NCBI GenBank assembly: GCA_018266435.1
Contig: JAFEAL010000006.1
Location: forward strand, 1 to 64,000
Direction of reading: 5' to 3'
Length of the DNA: 64,000 bases
DNA from: Bacteroidota bacterium
GTDB lineage: Bacteria; Bacteroidota; Bacteroidia; Cytophagales; Cyclobacteriaceae
The number at the start of each line of letters is the position of its first letter. The stretch's first letter is position 1. Below, piece by piece: positions 30,024-38,466 of this stretch. Below the pieces are notes generated by a model. It saw only the letters and a list, made by a program, of their open reading frames with translations, was not told the origin of the DNA and did no database searches. A program made the position numbers and the translations under genes.

Positions 30024-30299
30024 ATGATGAACAGAATTTTAGTTTTAATCACACTTTCCGACAGCGGAATAAATACAATAAAATCAAATCCCGAGTTGCC
30101 AAAAAAAGAAATGGAATTTGTCAATCAATGGAAACAAGAAAATATTTTGGAAAGCTTTTTTATTTCTGTGACAAAAAAAGATGCGGTACTAATCTTTCAA
30201 AATGTTGATGAGGCTAAGACAAAAGAACTTATCGAGACCTTGCCTTATTTTCCTTACATGTCGAAAATTGCGTACCATAATCTCAACAAACAGTTTTAA
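30024..30299 (+). CDS. Small dimeric alpha/beta-barrel protein, muconolactone-isomerase-like
   Basis: A 91-residue soluble protein. The C-terminal ETLPYFPYMSKIAYHNL resembles the LPLFPYM ending of muconolactone delta-isomerases and related small ferredoxin-like proteins, and the spacing of the central WKQENILESFF and DAVLIFQNVDE segments also fits. No aromatic-degradation genes are nearby, so a true muconolactone function is unlikely; the protein may only share the fold. The gene is clearly more AT-rich than its neighbours and lies in a poorly conserved stretch, which suggests accessory status. Confidence 0.6.
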   Translation: MMNRILVLITLSDSGINTIKSNPELPKKEMEFVNQWKQENILESFFISVTKKDAVLIFQNVDEAKTKELIETLPYFPYMSKIAYHNLNKQF

Positions 30300-30301
30300 A
30301 A

Positions 30302-30532
30302 TTAATTGTCGTTCAAGAATACATCGGCTTTTGGCATTTTGCTTAAGAGGTGGCGAATCGACAAAAAGCACAGTCGGTAAACACGGTTTTGTAGCAGGAA
30401 GGTGAGGAGTAAGCCCAAAGCTCCCGGCTTCAAATGAATTTTAGTAATAAATTGAACCTTATGCACCGAAGCCCGCTCAAACCCAAAGCCTGAAATCGTA
30501 AATAACTCATAACGAACCAAATTCATTAAATA
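30302..30532 (-). pseudogene. Possible C-terminal remnant of an SRPBCC-like gene
   Basis: The minus strand stays open for about 80 codons, and its translation (HKVQFITKIHLKPGALGLLL, then a helical end) looks like the last strand and long helix of an SRPBCC (START-like) domain. The upstream part that would hold the N-terminus is occupied by the OsmC gene on the other strand. It may be debris or only a chance open frame. Confidence 0.25.
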
Positions 30533-30912
30533 TGGCAACGGCAATTATTGGCAAAGATCACTACCACACTGAATTGCACACCTCAACCCACGCATTGATA
30601 GCTGATGAGCCCAACGAAGCGGGCGGAAAAGATGAGGGACCGGCACCACACGAATACCTGCACATGGCATTGGCCGCCTGCACGGCTATAACCTTGCGAA
30701 TGTACAGTGACCGGAAGCAATGGACTGTAGAAAAAATTCGTGTAGAAGTAACCAGTGAAAAAGCAGGCAACTCCACCGTCTTTAGCCGTCAGGTGTTTGT
30801 TGAAGGAGAAGTTACCGAAGAGCAAAGAACGAGGCTTTTGCAAATTGCCAATGCCTGCCCGGTTCATAAAACATTAACGAACCCCATAGAGATTAACACA
30901 CAACTGCATTGA
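30532..30912 (+). CDS. OsmC-family peroxiredoxin-like protein
   Basis: A 126-residue OsmC/Ohr-fold protein. The two family cysteines are present: Cys50 (MALAACTAITLRMYSDRK) and Cys109 (IANACPVHKTL), the pair that reduces hydroperoxides in Ohr and OsmC enzymes. The PHEYLHMALAAC context matches the shorter OsmC-like (YhfA) branch rather than Ohr. It is cytoplasmic, with a likely role in peroxide defence. It is followed by the tRNA-Val gene 47 bp downstream. Confidence 0.87.
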   Translation: MATAIIGKDHYHTELHTSTHALIADEPNEAGGKDEGPAPHEYLHMALAACTAITLRMYSDRKQWTVEKIRVEVTSEKAGNSTVFSRQVFVEGEVTEEQRTRLLQIANACPVHKTLTNPIEINTQLH

Positions 30913-30959
30913 AAGGTTGATTAGCCAAATAAATTTTTTATTTTCAAACAATGTTTTAC

Positions 30960-31034
30960 GGGGCCTTAGCTCAGCTGGTTTAGAGCACTACCTTGACAGG
31001 GTAGGGGTCGTGGGTTCGAATCCCACAGGTCCCA
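30960..31034 (+). tRNA. tRNA-Val (anticodon GAC)
   Basis: A 75-base cloverleaf. The acceptor stem GGGGCCT (30960-30966) pairs with AGGTCCC (31027-31033) with one G-U pair. The anticodon stem CTACC/GGTAG encloses the loop TTGACAG, giving anticodon GAC (valine). The T arm is GTGGG-TTCGAAT-CCCAC. The discriminator is A at 31034 and the 3' CCA is not encoded. Confidence 0.95.
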
Positions 31035-31185
31035 CTTTCTGAAACCAATCATGTTTTACTACTGATAGCCGGAATTTTGGGTTCAGCTTTTTTGTAAACA
31101 GGTTGGTTTGTGATGAAACCGAAATTGTGCTGTTGCTTTCGCTCAACATTTCGGATATTTCGAAAAAACTAAACGTACATACCCC

Positions 31186-31917
31186 TTGACGATTATCCGA
31201 AATTTTTTCCGTTCGATTTATATTTTCTGGGTGTTTCTTGTCTTCACCTTTTTCATGTTGTTGTTTCTTCCAGGGCTAACCTTACCTTTTTTATTTGGCA
31301 AGCGATTCAGTTGGATTGGGTATAAATTTTTATGGATATGGTCGCTTATCTTCAGTTGGCTCACGTTTATACGTTATAAATTTTACGGTCGCGAAAATTT
31401 TATTAAAAACCGGTCATACATCTATGTATGCAACCATACCTCTTTTCTTGATTTGCCCGGCATTCGGCTGCTGGTGCCTGGTGAGTTCAGGCCTTTGGCA
31501 AAAAAAGAATTGCTTAAAATTCCAGTCTTCGGTTGGATCGCCCGTGGGGCTACTGTAATCGTTGATCGTTCAAGCCGTGAAAGCAAACAAGCCAGTTTAA
31601 CACGGCTTAAAGAAATACTCAGCCACGGCATATCCATTTTGCTCTTTGCCGAAGGAACTCAAAACCGGACAAAAGAAATTTTGCAACCCTTTAAAGACGG
31701 GGCCTTTCGGTTGGCTGTGGATACACAAACTTCGTTATTGCCCATGGTTGTGATTGGGGCAGGTAAACTGATGCCCCCCGGAACCATCAACCTGAGGCCG
31801 GGATTAATAAGAATTTATGTAGGTAAAGAAATTCAAGTAGATGCCGCCAGCGATGCGGCTCAATTGAAACAGACTACATTTGATGTAATGAAAAAAATGA
31901 TCGAAGAAAATCTATGA
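31186..31917 (+). CDS. plsC: 1-acyl-sn-glycerol-3-phosphate acyltransferase
   Basis: Transfers a second acyl chain to lysophosphatidic acid, giving phosphatidic acid, at the inner membrane. The 243 residues begin with two hydrophobic segments. The acyltransferase motifs are intact: NHTSFLD (catalytic His84 and Asp89, HX4D) and FAEGTQNRT (Glu156-Gly-Thr158, glycerophosphate binding). FRPLAKKELLKIPVFGW is the usual motif between them. The start is a TTG at 31186, since no ATG precedes the first membrane segment. The gene overlaps crcB by 4 bp (ATGA), implying coupled translation. Confidence 0.9.
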   Translation: MTIIRNFFRSIYIFWVFLVFTFFMLLFLPGLTLPFLFGKRFSWIGYKFLWIWSLIFSWLTFIRYKFYGRENFIKNRSYIYVCNHTSFLDLPGIRLLVPGEFRPLAKKELLKIPVFGWIARGATVIVDRSSRESKQASLTRLKEILSHGISILLFAEGTQNRTKEILQPFKDGAFRLAVDTQTSLLPMVVIGAGKLMPPGTINLRPGLIRIYVGKEIQVDAASDAAQLKQTTFDVMKKMIEENL

Positions 31918-32297
31918 GGTATTTCTTTGAAATAGGCATCGTGTTTGTAGGCGGAGGGCTCGGCAGCATGGTGCGCTTTGTGTTAGGTAAATGGGTGAAT
32001 ACATTACACACACATCATTTTCCTTTTGGCACATTGACCGTAAACATTGTGGCCTGCCTGATCATGGGGTATGTGGTGGGCCTGGCCGATCACCGTCAAA
32101 TTATTTCGGCTTCTTCCCGCTTGTTCTGGACCGTTGGTTTTTGCGGAGGGTTCAGCACATTTTCCACGTTCAGCGCTGAAACACTTTCGCTGATCCAAAA
32201 TGGATTTCAGTTGTCAACCGTGATCTATGTTATGCTTAGTCTTGCTTTTTGCCTGGCTGCAACTTTTGGTGGAATTTATTTGGGTGAGAATGCTTGA
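31914..32297 (+). CDS. crcB: Fluoride ion channel CrcB/FluC
   Basis: Exports fluoride through a dual-topology dimeric channel in the inner membrane. The 127 residues form four hydrophobic helices. Family motifs are GGLGSMVRF near the start, FPFGTLTVNIVAC (the conserved Asn of the pore), and GFCGGFSTFSTFSAE (the Phe/Ser/Thr box that lines the fluoride path). Length is normal for a single subunit. It overlaps plsC by 4 bp. No fluoride riboswitch was recognised upstream, and translation probably depends on the plsC transcript. Confidence 0.92.
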   Translation: MRYFFEIGIVFVGGGLGSMVRFVLGKWVNTLHTHHFPFGTLTVNIVACLIMGYVVGLADHRQIISASSRLFWTVGFCGGFSTFSTFSAETLSLIQNGFQLSTVIYVMLSLAFCLAATFGGIYLGENA

Positions 32298-32445
32298 ATA
32301 GCGACAAAAAAACTGACTACCGGATAAATGCATGGGCAGAAAAGACCACATTCATTAGCACGGTAAAACACAATGAACATATTTTTTAGCCTTGATCGTT
32401 TTGGCTTCAGCATCTAATAATGACAACTAAACAACACATAACAGT

Positions 32446-32796
32446 ATGAGCGAACAAAAAAAAATGGTAGAAAAATACATGGCTGGTTTTCGGGCAACTG
32501 ATCACAAAAAAATACTATCGTGTTTAAATGACGATGTGGTTTGGGAAATGCCTGGTTATTACCTTCACAAAGGCATCGAGGCTTTTGACAAAGAAATTGA
32601 AAACCCCAATGCTGACGGTCATCCTGATATTACAATAACCCGGCTTGTGGAAGAAGGAAATATTGTGGTTGCCGAAGGAGCAGTAAAAGCAAAAATGAAA
32701 GACGGTAATAAACTGGATGCTGTTTTTTGTGACGTGTTTCATTTTGCAAATGGAAAAATAAGTAAGCTGACCACGTACTTAATGTTTAATAAGTAA
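32446..32796 (+). CDS. NTF2-like/SnoaL-like family protein
   Basis: A 116-residue cytoplasmic protein with the cone-shaped NTF2-like pattern: an N-terminal helix (MVEKYMAGFRATDHKKIL), LNDDVVWEMPG, HKGIEAFDKEI, and paired C-terminal strands VVAEGAVKAKMKDG and VFCDVFHFANGKISKLTTYL. Members are enzymes or small-ligand binders of varied function, so the role is not known. It stands alone, about 150 bp after crcB. Confidence 0.82.
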   Translation: MSEQKKMVEKYMAGFRATDHKKILSCLNDDVVWEMPGYYLHKGIEAFDKEIENPNADGHPDITITRLVEEGNIVVAEGAVKAKMKDGNKLDAVFCDVFHFANGKISKLTTYLMFNK

Positions 32797-33216
32797 TTTT
32801 AAAGGGATAACACGAAAAACCACCACAATACTATCCCGCGAACTGCCTGGTGACAACCCTTACACGTTTTTGACAGATGATAAGCGCTGTATCATCGAAG
32901 ACAAAATCGGGCATGAATTAATAGAACCAGAAAAAATGAGTATGCGCGCCCTGATATGAAATATACTAAACAGCTACTTGCTGTGCTGGGGTTGCGCTTT
33001 ACCTTACTGAAGAAATCATTGTAGCCACACTGCTAAAGTTGAAGTCATTTGTTGAAGCACACTAGAAAACACATTCAATCCAGGTGGCCATAACTTCAGT
33101 ACACTATTTATCTAACGATTATCCTTCGCAATATATTTGTTACTATCCAAAATGCAATAATCATACGGTTGTTAACAGAATAGAATTTTTTCAAGACAAA
33201 AAAATGGCCAATAAAT
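32797..33216. other. Intergenic region with an unidentified coding-like remnant
   Basis: No complete gene was found in 420 bases. At about 32801-32958 the plus strand reads without stop for over 50 codons (TTTILSRELPGDNPYTF, then KIGHELIEPEKMSMRALI) but has no start codon and ends in TGA; the codon use looks protein-like. It may be the leftover of a decayed gene. The rest is AT-rich with nothing recognisable. Confidence 0.4.
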
Positions 33217-33846
33217 TTATACCGGAACATAGATCACTTTTTTAGTTTCAAAAAATTCTTCTTTAAAATAATCAGAGAGGGCATATTCGCCATAAGGCCG
33301 TTTTAACTCTTGCATTTCTTCATCCAGGTCTCCGCCCTTTAAATACAAAATTCCATTTTCCAGCGAATGAAATGATTTTGTTTTTACGTTTTTATGAGTC
33401 CAACTGTAGAATTCTTTCATGCGCGTAACGGCCCGGCTCACAACGAAATCAAATTTTCGTTTAACTTGTTCAGCCCGTATTTGCTCGGCAAAAACGTTTT
33501 TTAGTTCTAAAGCAGCAGCAACTTCTTTGACCACCGTGATTTTTTTTCCAATGGAATCTACCAGGTAAAATTGAGCCTCGGGAAACAGAATGGATAAGGG
33601 GATTCCCGGAAATCCACCACCCGTGCCTACATCCATTATTTCAGCACCTTTGTTGAATGAAATTACTTTGGCAAGACCCAGCGAGTGAAGAACATGGTTG
33701 ACATAAATGTTATCCACATCTTTGCGTGAAATGACATTGATCTTTTCGTTCCATTCAACATAAAGATTTTTTAACATAGAAAACTGCTGCTGTTGTTGTT
33801 GTGACAAAGCGGGGAAGTAATTGAAAATGATAGAAACGTCTTGCAA
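33217..33846 (-). CDS. rsmG: 16S rRNA (guanine-N7)-methyltransferase RsmG
   Basis: Methylates N7 of G527 in 16S rRNA using S-adenosylmethionine; loss gives low-level streptomycin resistance in several bacteria. The 209 residues contain the SAM-binding core MDVGTGGGFPGIPL (about residue 70) followed by YLVDSIGKKITVVKEVAA, and the RNA-contact region VVSRAVTRMKEF. Length is normal. It stands alone between convergent debris and a divergent serine hydrolase gene. Confidence 0.94.
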   Translation of the reverse strand: MQDVSIIFNYFPALSQQQQQQFSMLKNLYVEWNEKINVISRKDVDNIYVNHVLHSLGLAKVISFNKGAEIMDVGTGGGFPGIPLSILFPEAQFYLVDSIGKKITVVKEVAAALELKNVFAEQIRAEQVKRKFDFVVSRAVTRMKEFYSWTHKNVKTKSFHSLENGILYLKGGDLDEEMQELKRPYGEYALSDYFKEEFFETKKVIYVPV

Positions 33847-33888
33847 GTGCTGTAGATTTTAGGTTACTTGATTTGAAAATCAAAAATA

Positions 33889-34986
33889 ATGAAACCATTC
33901 GTTTTCGTTGCAGTCATAGCTTGCATCACCTTTTGTTGCACATCCAAAAAAGAACCCGTTTCTGTAAAGACATTTGTGCAGCGTATAGATTCCATCATGG
34001 ACTCAGCACCCGATTTCAGCGGGGTGGTTTTGGTGGCCGACCATGGTAAACCGGTCTATCAGAAAGCGTTTGGTTTTGCCAACTGTGAAACTCACCAGCC
34101 CAATGATACCACAACTATTTTTGAGCTTGCCTCGGTTTCAAAGCAATTTACGGCCATGCTCATTGCTATGCTTTATCAGGAAGGAAAATTGAACGTGGAT
34201 GATGCCATAGAAAAATACTTGCCTGAGTTACCGTATCCTGCTATTACCATTCGCCATCTGCTCAACCACACCTCGGGCTTGCCCGATTACCAAAAGCTGA
34301 TGGATGAAAAATGGGATAAATCAAAAGTGGCCAATAACGATGACGTCATTTATTATTTAAAAAAATTTCATCCATCCGTACTATTTAAACCAGGAGAAAA
34401 ATATGAGTACAGCAACACCGGTTATGTTTTGCTTGGTAGTATTGTTGAAAAAGTTTCGGGAAAAGATTTTGTAGCGTATGTTCATGAAAAAATATTTGAC
34501 CCGTTGCACATGACGCTTACCGACATCCGTAACCAGTCACAAAAAAACGCAATCAAAAATTTTGCATTGGGGTATGTGTATGTTAAAGATAAAAACAGGT
34601 ATGCCCGTGCTGACTCTTTTCCTTCGTCTAATTACACCATTTGGCTGGGTGGAAGAAAAGGTCCGGGGCGGGTCAGTTCTACCGCACCTGATTTGTTGAA
34701 ATGGGACAGGGCGTTGAGCACCGTACGGCTGGTGGAACAAAAGACCCTGGATCAAATTTACTCTCCTGCCCATCTCAACGATGGCTCTGTTTCAAATTAC
34801 GGGTTTGGCTGGATGCTGAAAACAGATTCAACGTTGGGAAAAGTAGTTTATCATACGGGCGATAACCCAGGATACCGAACCGAAATTTTCAGGTGCCTCG
34901 ATTGCAACAAATCAGTGATAATTCTTTGCAACAATGAGCATCCTGATTTTCAAAAAATTGTGAAAGGGATTGTGAAGCAGCTATGA
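33889..34986 (+). CDS. Exported serine hydrolase, class C beta-lactamase fold
   Basis: A second member of this family in the window (365 residues). The N-terminus (FVFVAVIACITFCCTSKK) looks like a lipoprotein or Sec signal with Cys16 or Cys17. Catalytic motifs: S82-V-S-K85, Y174-S-N176 and H322-T-G. It is probably a periplasmic esterase, peptidase or beta-lactamase-like enzyme; the substrate is unknown. Its end overlaps the following PLP enzyme gene by 4 bp (ATGA), so the two are co-translated, perhaps for release and breakdown of a hydroxyamino-acid-containing substrate, which is inference. Confidence 0.87.
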   Translation: MKPFVFVAVIACITFCCTSKKEPVSVKTFVQRIDSIMDSAPDFSGVVLVADHGKPVYQKAFGFANCETHQPNDTTTIFELASVSKQFTAMLIAMLYQEGKLNVDDAIEKYLPELPYPAITIRHLLNHTSGLPDYQKLMDEKWDKSKVANNDDVIYYLKKFHPSVLFKPGEKYEYSNTGYVLLGSIVEKVSGKDFVAYVHEKIFDPLHMTLTDIRNQSQKNAIKNFALGYVYVKDKNRYARADSFPSSNYTIWLGGRKGPGRVSSTAPDLLKWDRALSTVRLVEQKTLDQIYSPAHLNDGSVSNYGFGWMLKTDSTLGKVVYHTGDNPGYRTEIFRCLDCNKSVIILCNNEHPDFQKIVKGIVKQL

Positions 34987-35933
34987 GTTCACGTATTTTA
35001 TTGAATCACATTGAATTATCAAGGCAATCGATCGACTCCGTTTTTCTCAACACACCTCAATTTGTTTGCGAACCACTGAGCAAGTGGCTGGATTTAAACC
35101 TTATTCTGAAAGTAGAAACAATCAACCCGATTCGGTGTTTCAAAGGCCGAGGAGCCGAGTGGCTCATTTCACAAGCTGATCAGGCCAAAGAAATTGTTTG
35201 CGCCAGTGCCGGAAATTTTGGACAGGCTGTTGCTTACAGTTGCCGCAAAAGAAAATTGAAAGTATCCGTTGTTGCCAGCGTGAATGCCAATCCTTTAAAA
35301 ATTGAACGAATGAAATCACTCGGAGCTGAGGTAATTCTTTGTGGTGAAGATTTTGACGCAGCAAAAACTGAAGCGAAAATCTTAGCCCAAAAAAGAAACG
35401 CCAGGTTTGTAGAAGACAGTTTGGATATTGAAACCGTAGAGGGCGCTGGCACGATTGCGCTTGAGTTGCTGGCATGGGCTCAACCTATTGATACACTGGT
35501 TGTGCCGTTAGGAAACGGTGCTATGATCAATGGCATTGCCACCGTGTTCAGGCATAAATCACCTCACACTAAAATAATTGCAACACAAGCTGAAGGTGCT
35601 CCGGCAATGGTTGAATCGTGGAGACAAAACAAAGTGATCAATTACCCATCTGTAAATACCATTGCAGACGGAGTAGCAGTGCGTTTGCCGGTTGCACAAG
35701 CGCTTGAAGACCTGAAAGGACTGATTGATGACGCTTGGCTGGTTGATGAACAAGCAATTATGGAGGCCATGAAATTAATTCATACTCATGCCGGCATTGT
35801 AGCTGAGCCTTCGGGTGCGCTTGGCCTGGCTGCTATCAGTAAAAATAAAAACGTAGTGAAAGGAAAAAATGTTGCTACCATCATTTGCGGAGGAAACGTA
35901 ACTGAAGAGCAAATGAAAAAATGGATTGGCTAA
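34983..35933 (+). CDS. Threonine/serine dehydratase-like PLP enzyme
   Basis: A fold-type II PLP enzyme of 316 residues. Lys54 in IRCFKGRGAEW is the predicted cofactor lysine (compare SFKxRGA of threonine dehydratases). CASAGNFGQAVAY is the substrate loop, VPLGNGAMINGIA the phosphate loop, and HAGIVAEPSGALGLAA a conserved later element. It lacks the C-terminal regulatory ACT domain of biosynthetic IlvA, so it resembles catabolic deaminases or serine/threonine dehydratase-like racemases. It overlaps the serine hydrolase by 4 bp. Confidence 0.85.
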   Translation: MSSRILLNHIELSRQSIDSVFLNTPQFVCEPLSKWLDLNLILKVETINPIRCFKGRGAEWLISQADQAKEIVCASAGNFGQAVAYSCRKRKLKVSVVASVNANPLKIERMKSLGAEVILCGEDFDAAKTEAKILAQKRNARFVEDSLDIETVEGAGTIALELLAWAQPIDTLVVPLGNGAMINGIATVFRHKSPHTKIIATQAEGAPAMVESWRQNKVINYPSVNTIADGVAVRLPVAQALEDLKGLIDDAWLVDEQAIMEAMKLIHTHAGIVAEPSGALGLAAISKNKNVVKGKNVATIICGGNVTEEQMKKWIG

Positions 35934-36274
35934 CGCTTGAGAAACTTGTAAATGCCCCGCGTGTTATTTAGTGGGTTGTGAACAGCCAAAATGTAATAAC
36001 CTACCGGAAGATCTTTTACCCGCACTTTGATTTCAAATTCATCAATTGTTTCCTGTTCCAATTCTATAGAGCTACCAATGATGGAGCGAAAATCTAACCT
36101 TGATGTTTTGGCTACGGGAGCTTCAAATTTTATGGTGAGGTAATCAACAGCCGGATTAGGATAAATTTGAACAGACTTGGCCGGATCAGACGGACGAAAA
36201 AACTCATCACGGTCTTGACCGAAAGCAAACTGGCAAACCAGCAGTAAAACGGTACCGAAAATGATCTTTTTCAT
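35930..36274 (-). CDS. Mini T9SS cargo: signal peptide plus type A sorting domain
   Basis: A 114-residue protein with a signal peptide (FGTVLLLVCQFAFGQ) and, from residue 35, a type A T9SS C-terminal domain: VQIYPNPAVDYLTIKF, a middle strand region, then VKDLPVGYYILAVHN and a final KFLKR. Only about 12 residues lie between the two, so there is no separate cargo domain. By family knowledge the domain directs export through SprA and is then usually removed or anchored. What such a stand-alone domain does is unclear; it might be a decayed larger cargo, a decoy, or a small surface protein. It ends 4 bp inside the dehydratase gene on the opposite strand. Confidence 0.85.
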   Translation of the reverse strand: MKKIIFGTVLLLVCQFAFGQDRDEFFRPSDPAKSVQIYPNPAVDYLTIKFEAPVAKTSRLDFRSIIGSSIELEQETIDEFEIKVRVKDLPVGYYILAVHNPLNNTRGIYKFLKR

Positions 36275-36368
36275 GAGTCTCTTTCTGCTTTTACGGTTGA
36301 ATACACTTTTAGATACAAACCGTAAGCCAAAAGTTTAATTTTTATGCAATTTAATAACAATTTTTTCG

Positions 36369-37868
36369 TTAAACTCCTATTTTTTTGAAAGCTTTTGAAA
36401 GGAATGAGGTCAGATCGGAAGCAATAAGAGTGTTCATAGTCAGTTCATTAGCAGAAATATCACCTGCTAAACCATGCAGATAAACACCAACCAGGGCAGC
36501 ATCTAATGAAGAGTAACCTTGAGCCAACAGGCCAGTAAGGATTCCGGTCAGCACATCTCCGCTTCCCCCGGTGGCCATTCCCGGGTTTCCGGTTGAGTTG
36601 AAATAGATATTTCCATCCGGAGAACAAATTGCTGTGTGCGCTCCTTTTAATACAATAATGCATTTTGTTTTTACGGAGAAGGTTCTTCCTAACGAAAGCT
36701 TACTAAAGTCTGTTGGCCAGTAACCAACCAGGCGTTCAAACTCTTTGGAGTGTGGGGTAAGAATAGAGTTTTCGGGAATCAGCGGAAGGAGTTCTTTGTT
36801 TTGTGCAAGCAGATTTAGCGCATCGGCATCGATCACCAACGGATTCTTATACTGTTTTAGTAGAAGGGCAAATGCCTGAGCTGTTTTTTTATCAGTGCCA
36901 AGACCGGGGCCAATTCCAATAGAGTTGTAATTTAACTGTTCTGGCAGCGAAGTAAAAACAGTGTCTGATTCATCTGCCGAATTCATGGCTTCAGGCACAG
37001 CAGTTTGAAGAATAACATTGCCCGATTTGGGGGTATGAGTAGTTAGCAACCCAACCCCCGAACGCAGCGCAGCTTTTGATGCCAATACACTTGCACCCAT
37101 TTTACCATACGAACCAGCGATGAGTAGTGCATGGCCGTAACTTCCTTTGTGCGAAAATTTTCTCCGGTGTTTTAATCGTTTTTGAATGTCAATTTCTTCG
37201 AGGTAGAAATTTTTTGTTTCAACCTGATTCAAGTATTCCTGACTCAAGCCAATATTAACGAGATGCATTTCGCCAACCCACTTTTCATTTTCGGGAAGAA
37301 AAAAAGACAGCTTGGGTGTTTGAAATGTAACTGTGTGGGTGGCTTGTACAATTTCACCCGATGAAGGTCTGTCGGCAAACAGTCCGGAAGGAATATCTAC
37401 CGCAATATGAATGGAATCTGTTTGGTTGATGTACGAAATGACCTGTGCATAAATTTCCTGAGGTTCGCGCGAAAGCCCCGAACCAAAAATGGCATCAATT
37501 AATACCGGATATTCCTTGAATGACTCACAGTCACTCGGCTCTATAATTTCAGTATAAGGAATCTGTTCGCCTAATCGTTGCAGGTTAATTTTGAAATTTT
37601 CGCTTTCATTCATTTCTCCGCGTATTATCCAAACGGAAACGGAGTACCCTTGTTCTTTTATTAACCGGGCAATGCCCAGGCCATCGCCACCGTTGTTTCC
37701 GGTGCCGCAAATAATTCCTATTTTTTTATTGCGCGAAAATTTGTTGGTCAGCCACCCAGCGAATGAGTGGCAGGCTCTTTCCATTAAATCGATATCGGCA
37801 ATCGGTTCATGACCGATGGTGTAACGATCAAGCTCTTTGATTTGCTGAGCCGACAGGATTTTGAGCAT
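36369..37868 (-). CDS. nnr: Bifunctional NAD(P)H-hydrate epimerase / ADP-dependent dehydratase
   Basis: Repairs damaged NADH and NADPH hydrates. The 499-residue protein is a fusion of a YjeF N-terminal epimerase domain (CGTGNNGGDGLGIARL near residue 52, and VLIDAIFGSGL) and a C-terminal ADP-dependent dehydratase of the ribokinase fold. The latter shows KGSYGHALLIAGSYGKMGAS (about 245), GIGPGLGTDKK, VIDADALNLLA, and the catalytic region GNPGMATGGSGDVLTGI near residue 435. Length is normal. The 3' neighbour is the mini T9SS cargo; the small lipoprotein gene lies 6 bp upstream in the same direction, suggesting one transcript. Confidence 0.95.
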   Translation of the reverse strand: MLKILSAQQIKELDRYTIGHEPIADIDLMERACHSFAGWLTNKFSRNKKIGIICGTGNNGGDGLGIARLIKEQGYSVSVWIIRGEMNESENFKINLQRLGEQIPYTEIIEPSDCESFKEYPVLIDAIFGSGLSREPQEIYAQVISYINQTDSIHIAVDIPSGLFADRPSSGEIVQATHTVTFQTPKLSFFLPENEKWVGEMHLVNIGLSQEYLNQVETKNFYLEEIDIQKRLKHRRKFSHKGSYGHALLIAGSYGKMGASVLASKAALRSGVGLLTTHTPKSGNVILQTAVPEAMNSADESDTVFTSLPEQLNYNSIGIGPGLGTDKKTAQAFALLLKQYKNPLVIDADALNLLAQNKELLPLIPENSILTPHSKEFERLVGYWPTDFSKLSLGRTFSVKTKCIIVLKGAHTAICSPDGNIYFNSTGNPGMATGGSGDVLTGILTGLLAQGYSSLDAALVGVYLHGLAGDISANELTMNTLIASDLTSFLSKAFKKIGV

Positions 37869-37874
37869 AAGGCT

Positions 37875-38315
37875 TTATTTCTTTCCTAACTTGTCTTTAG
37901 CTTTTTGCAGGACACCTTCCGTAAGGTCTCTTACTTTTTTAATTTTTTCCATTTCATCTTCCAGGTATTCGCGGGCAGCTTCACGATTGGCCGTATCGGG
38001 CAACGGACTGAACCGATGCATCCAGTTCATCATGGCTTTGTCAGCCGAATCGAGTTCATGAATAATTTCGCCAAGTTGTTTTTTTGTATCGTCAGACAAG
38101 TCGGTTGCTTTCATTTTTTCCTGAAGCTCTCTTTTGAGTTGATAAAGTTGTCCGTTTTTAGGCATGACTTCATCGTGTACATCCATTACCTGCTCATACA
38201 AGGCCTGATTGGGATTGTCCGAAATATCGGCTTTTTGTTCGGGCCTATTTTTTTCGCTCTTTCCACAAGCAGCTAAAAAAATAATTGCAAACAAGATTAT
38301 TTTTGAGGTATTCAT
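37875..38315 (-). CDS. Small helical lipoprotein of unknown function
   Basis: A lipoprotein of 146 residues with the lipobox FLAAC, lipidated Cys17. The mature part is charged and helical: LYEQVMDVHDEVMPKNGQL, then DSADKAMMNWMHRF, then YLEDEMEKIKKVRDL. Proteins of this form are widespread in Bacteroidota and are sometimes labelled viral A-type inclusion proteins because of coiled-coil similarity; that name carries no functional meaning. I chose the internal ATG at 38315, which places the signal peptide at the N-terminus; a longer frame would start at 38342. It lies 6 bp upstream of nnr. Confidence 0.8.
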   Translation of the reverse strand: MNTSKIILFAIIFLAACGKSEKNRPEQKADISDNPNQALYEQVMDVHDEVMPKNGQLYQLKRELQEKMKATDLSDDTKKQLGEIIHELDSADKAMMNWMHRFSPLPDTANREAAREYLEDEMEKIKKVRDLTEGVLQKAKDKLGKK

Positions 38316-38466
38316 TACTAAGAATTTAATTATGGATGGCAATTGAACATTCCTTCAAGAATTCCCAAGTTCGTTATTTTTCTTTTGATGAAAAAAACGT
38401 CCAAACTAGTGCTTCATCTAAGTTTGACTTTGCAAATACTGAATTGTGAAAAAAACATTTACCTAA

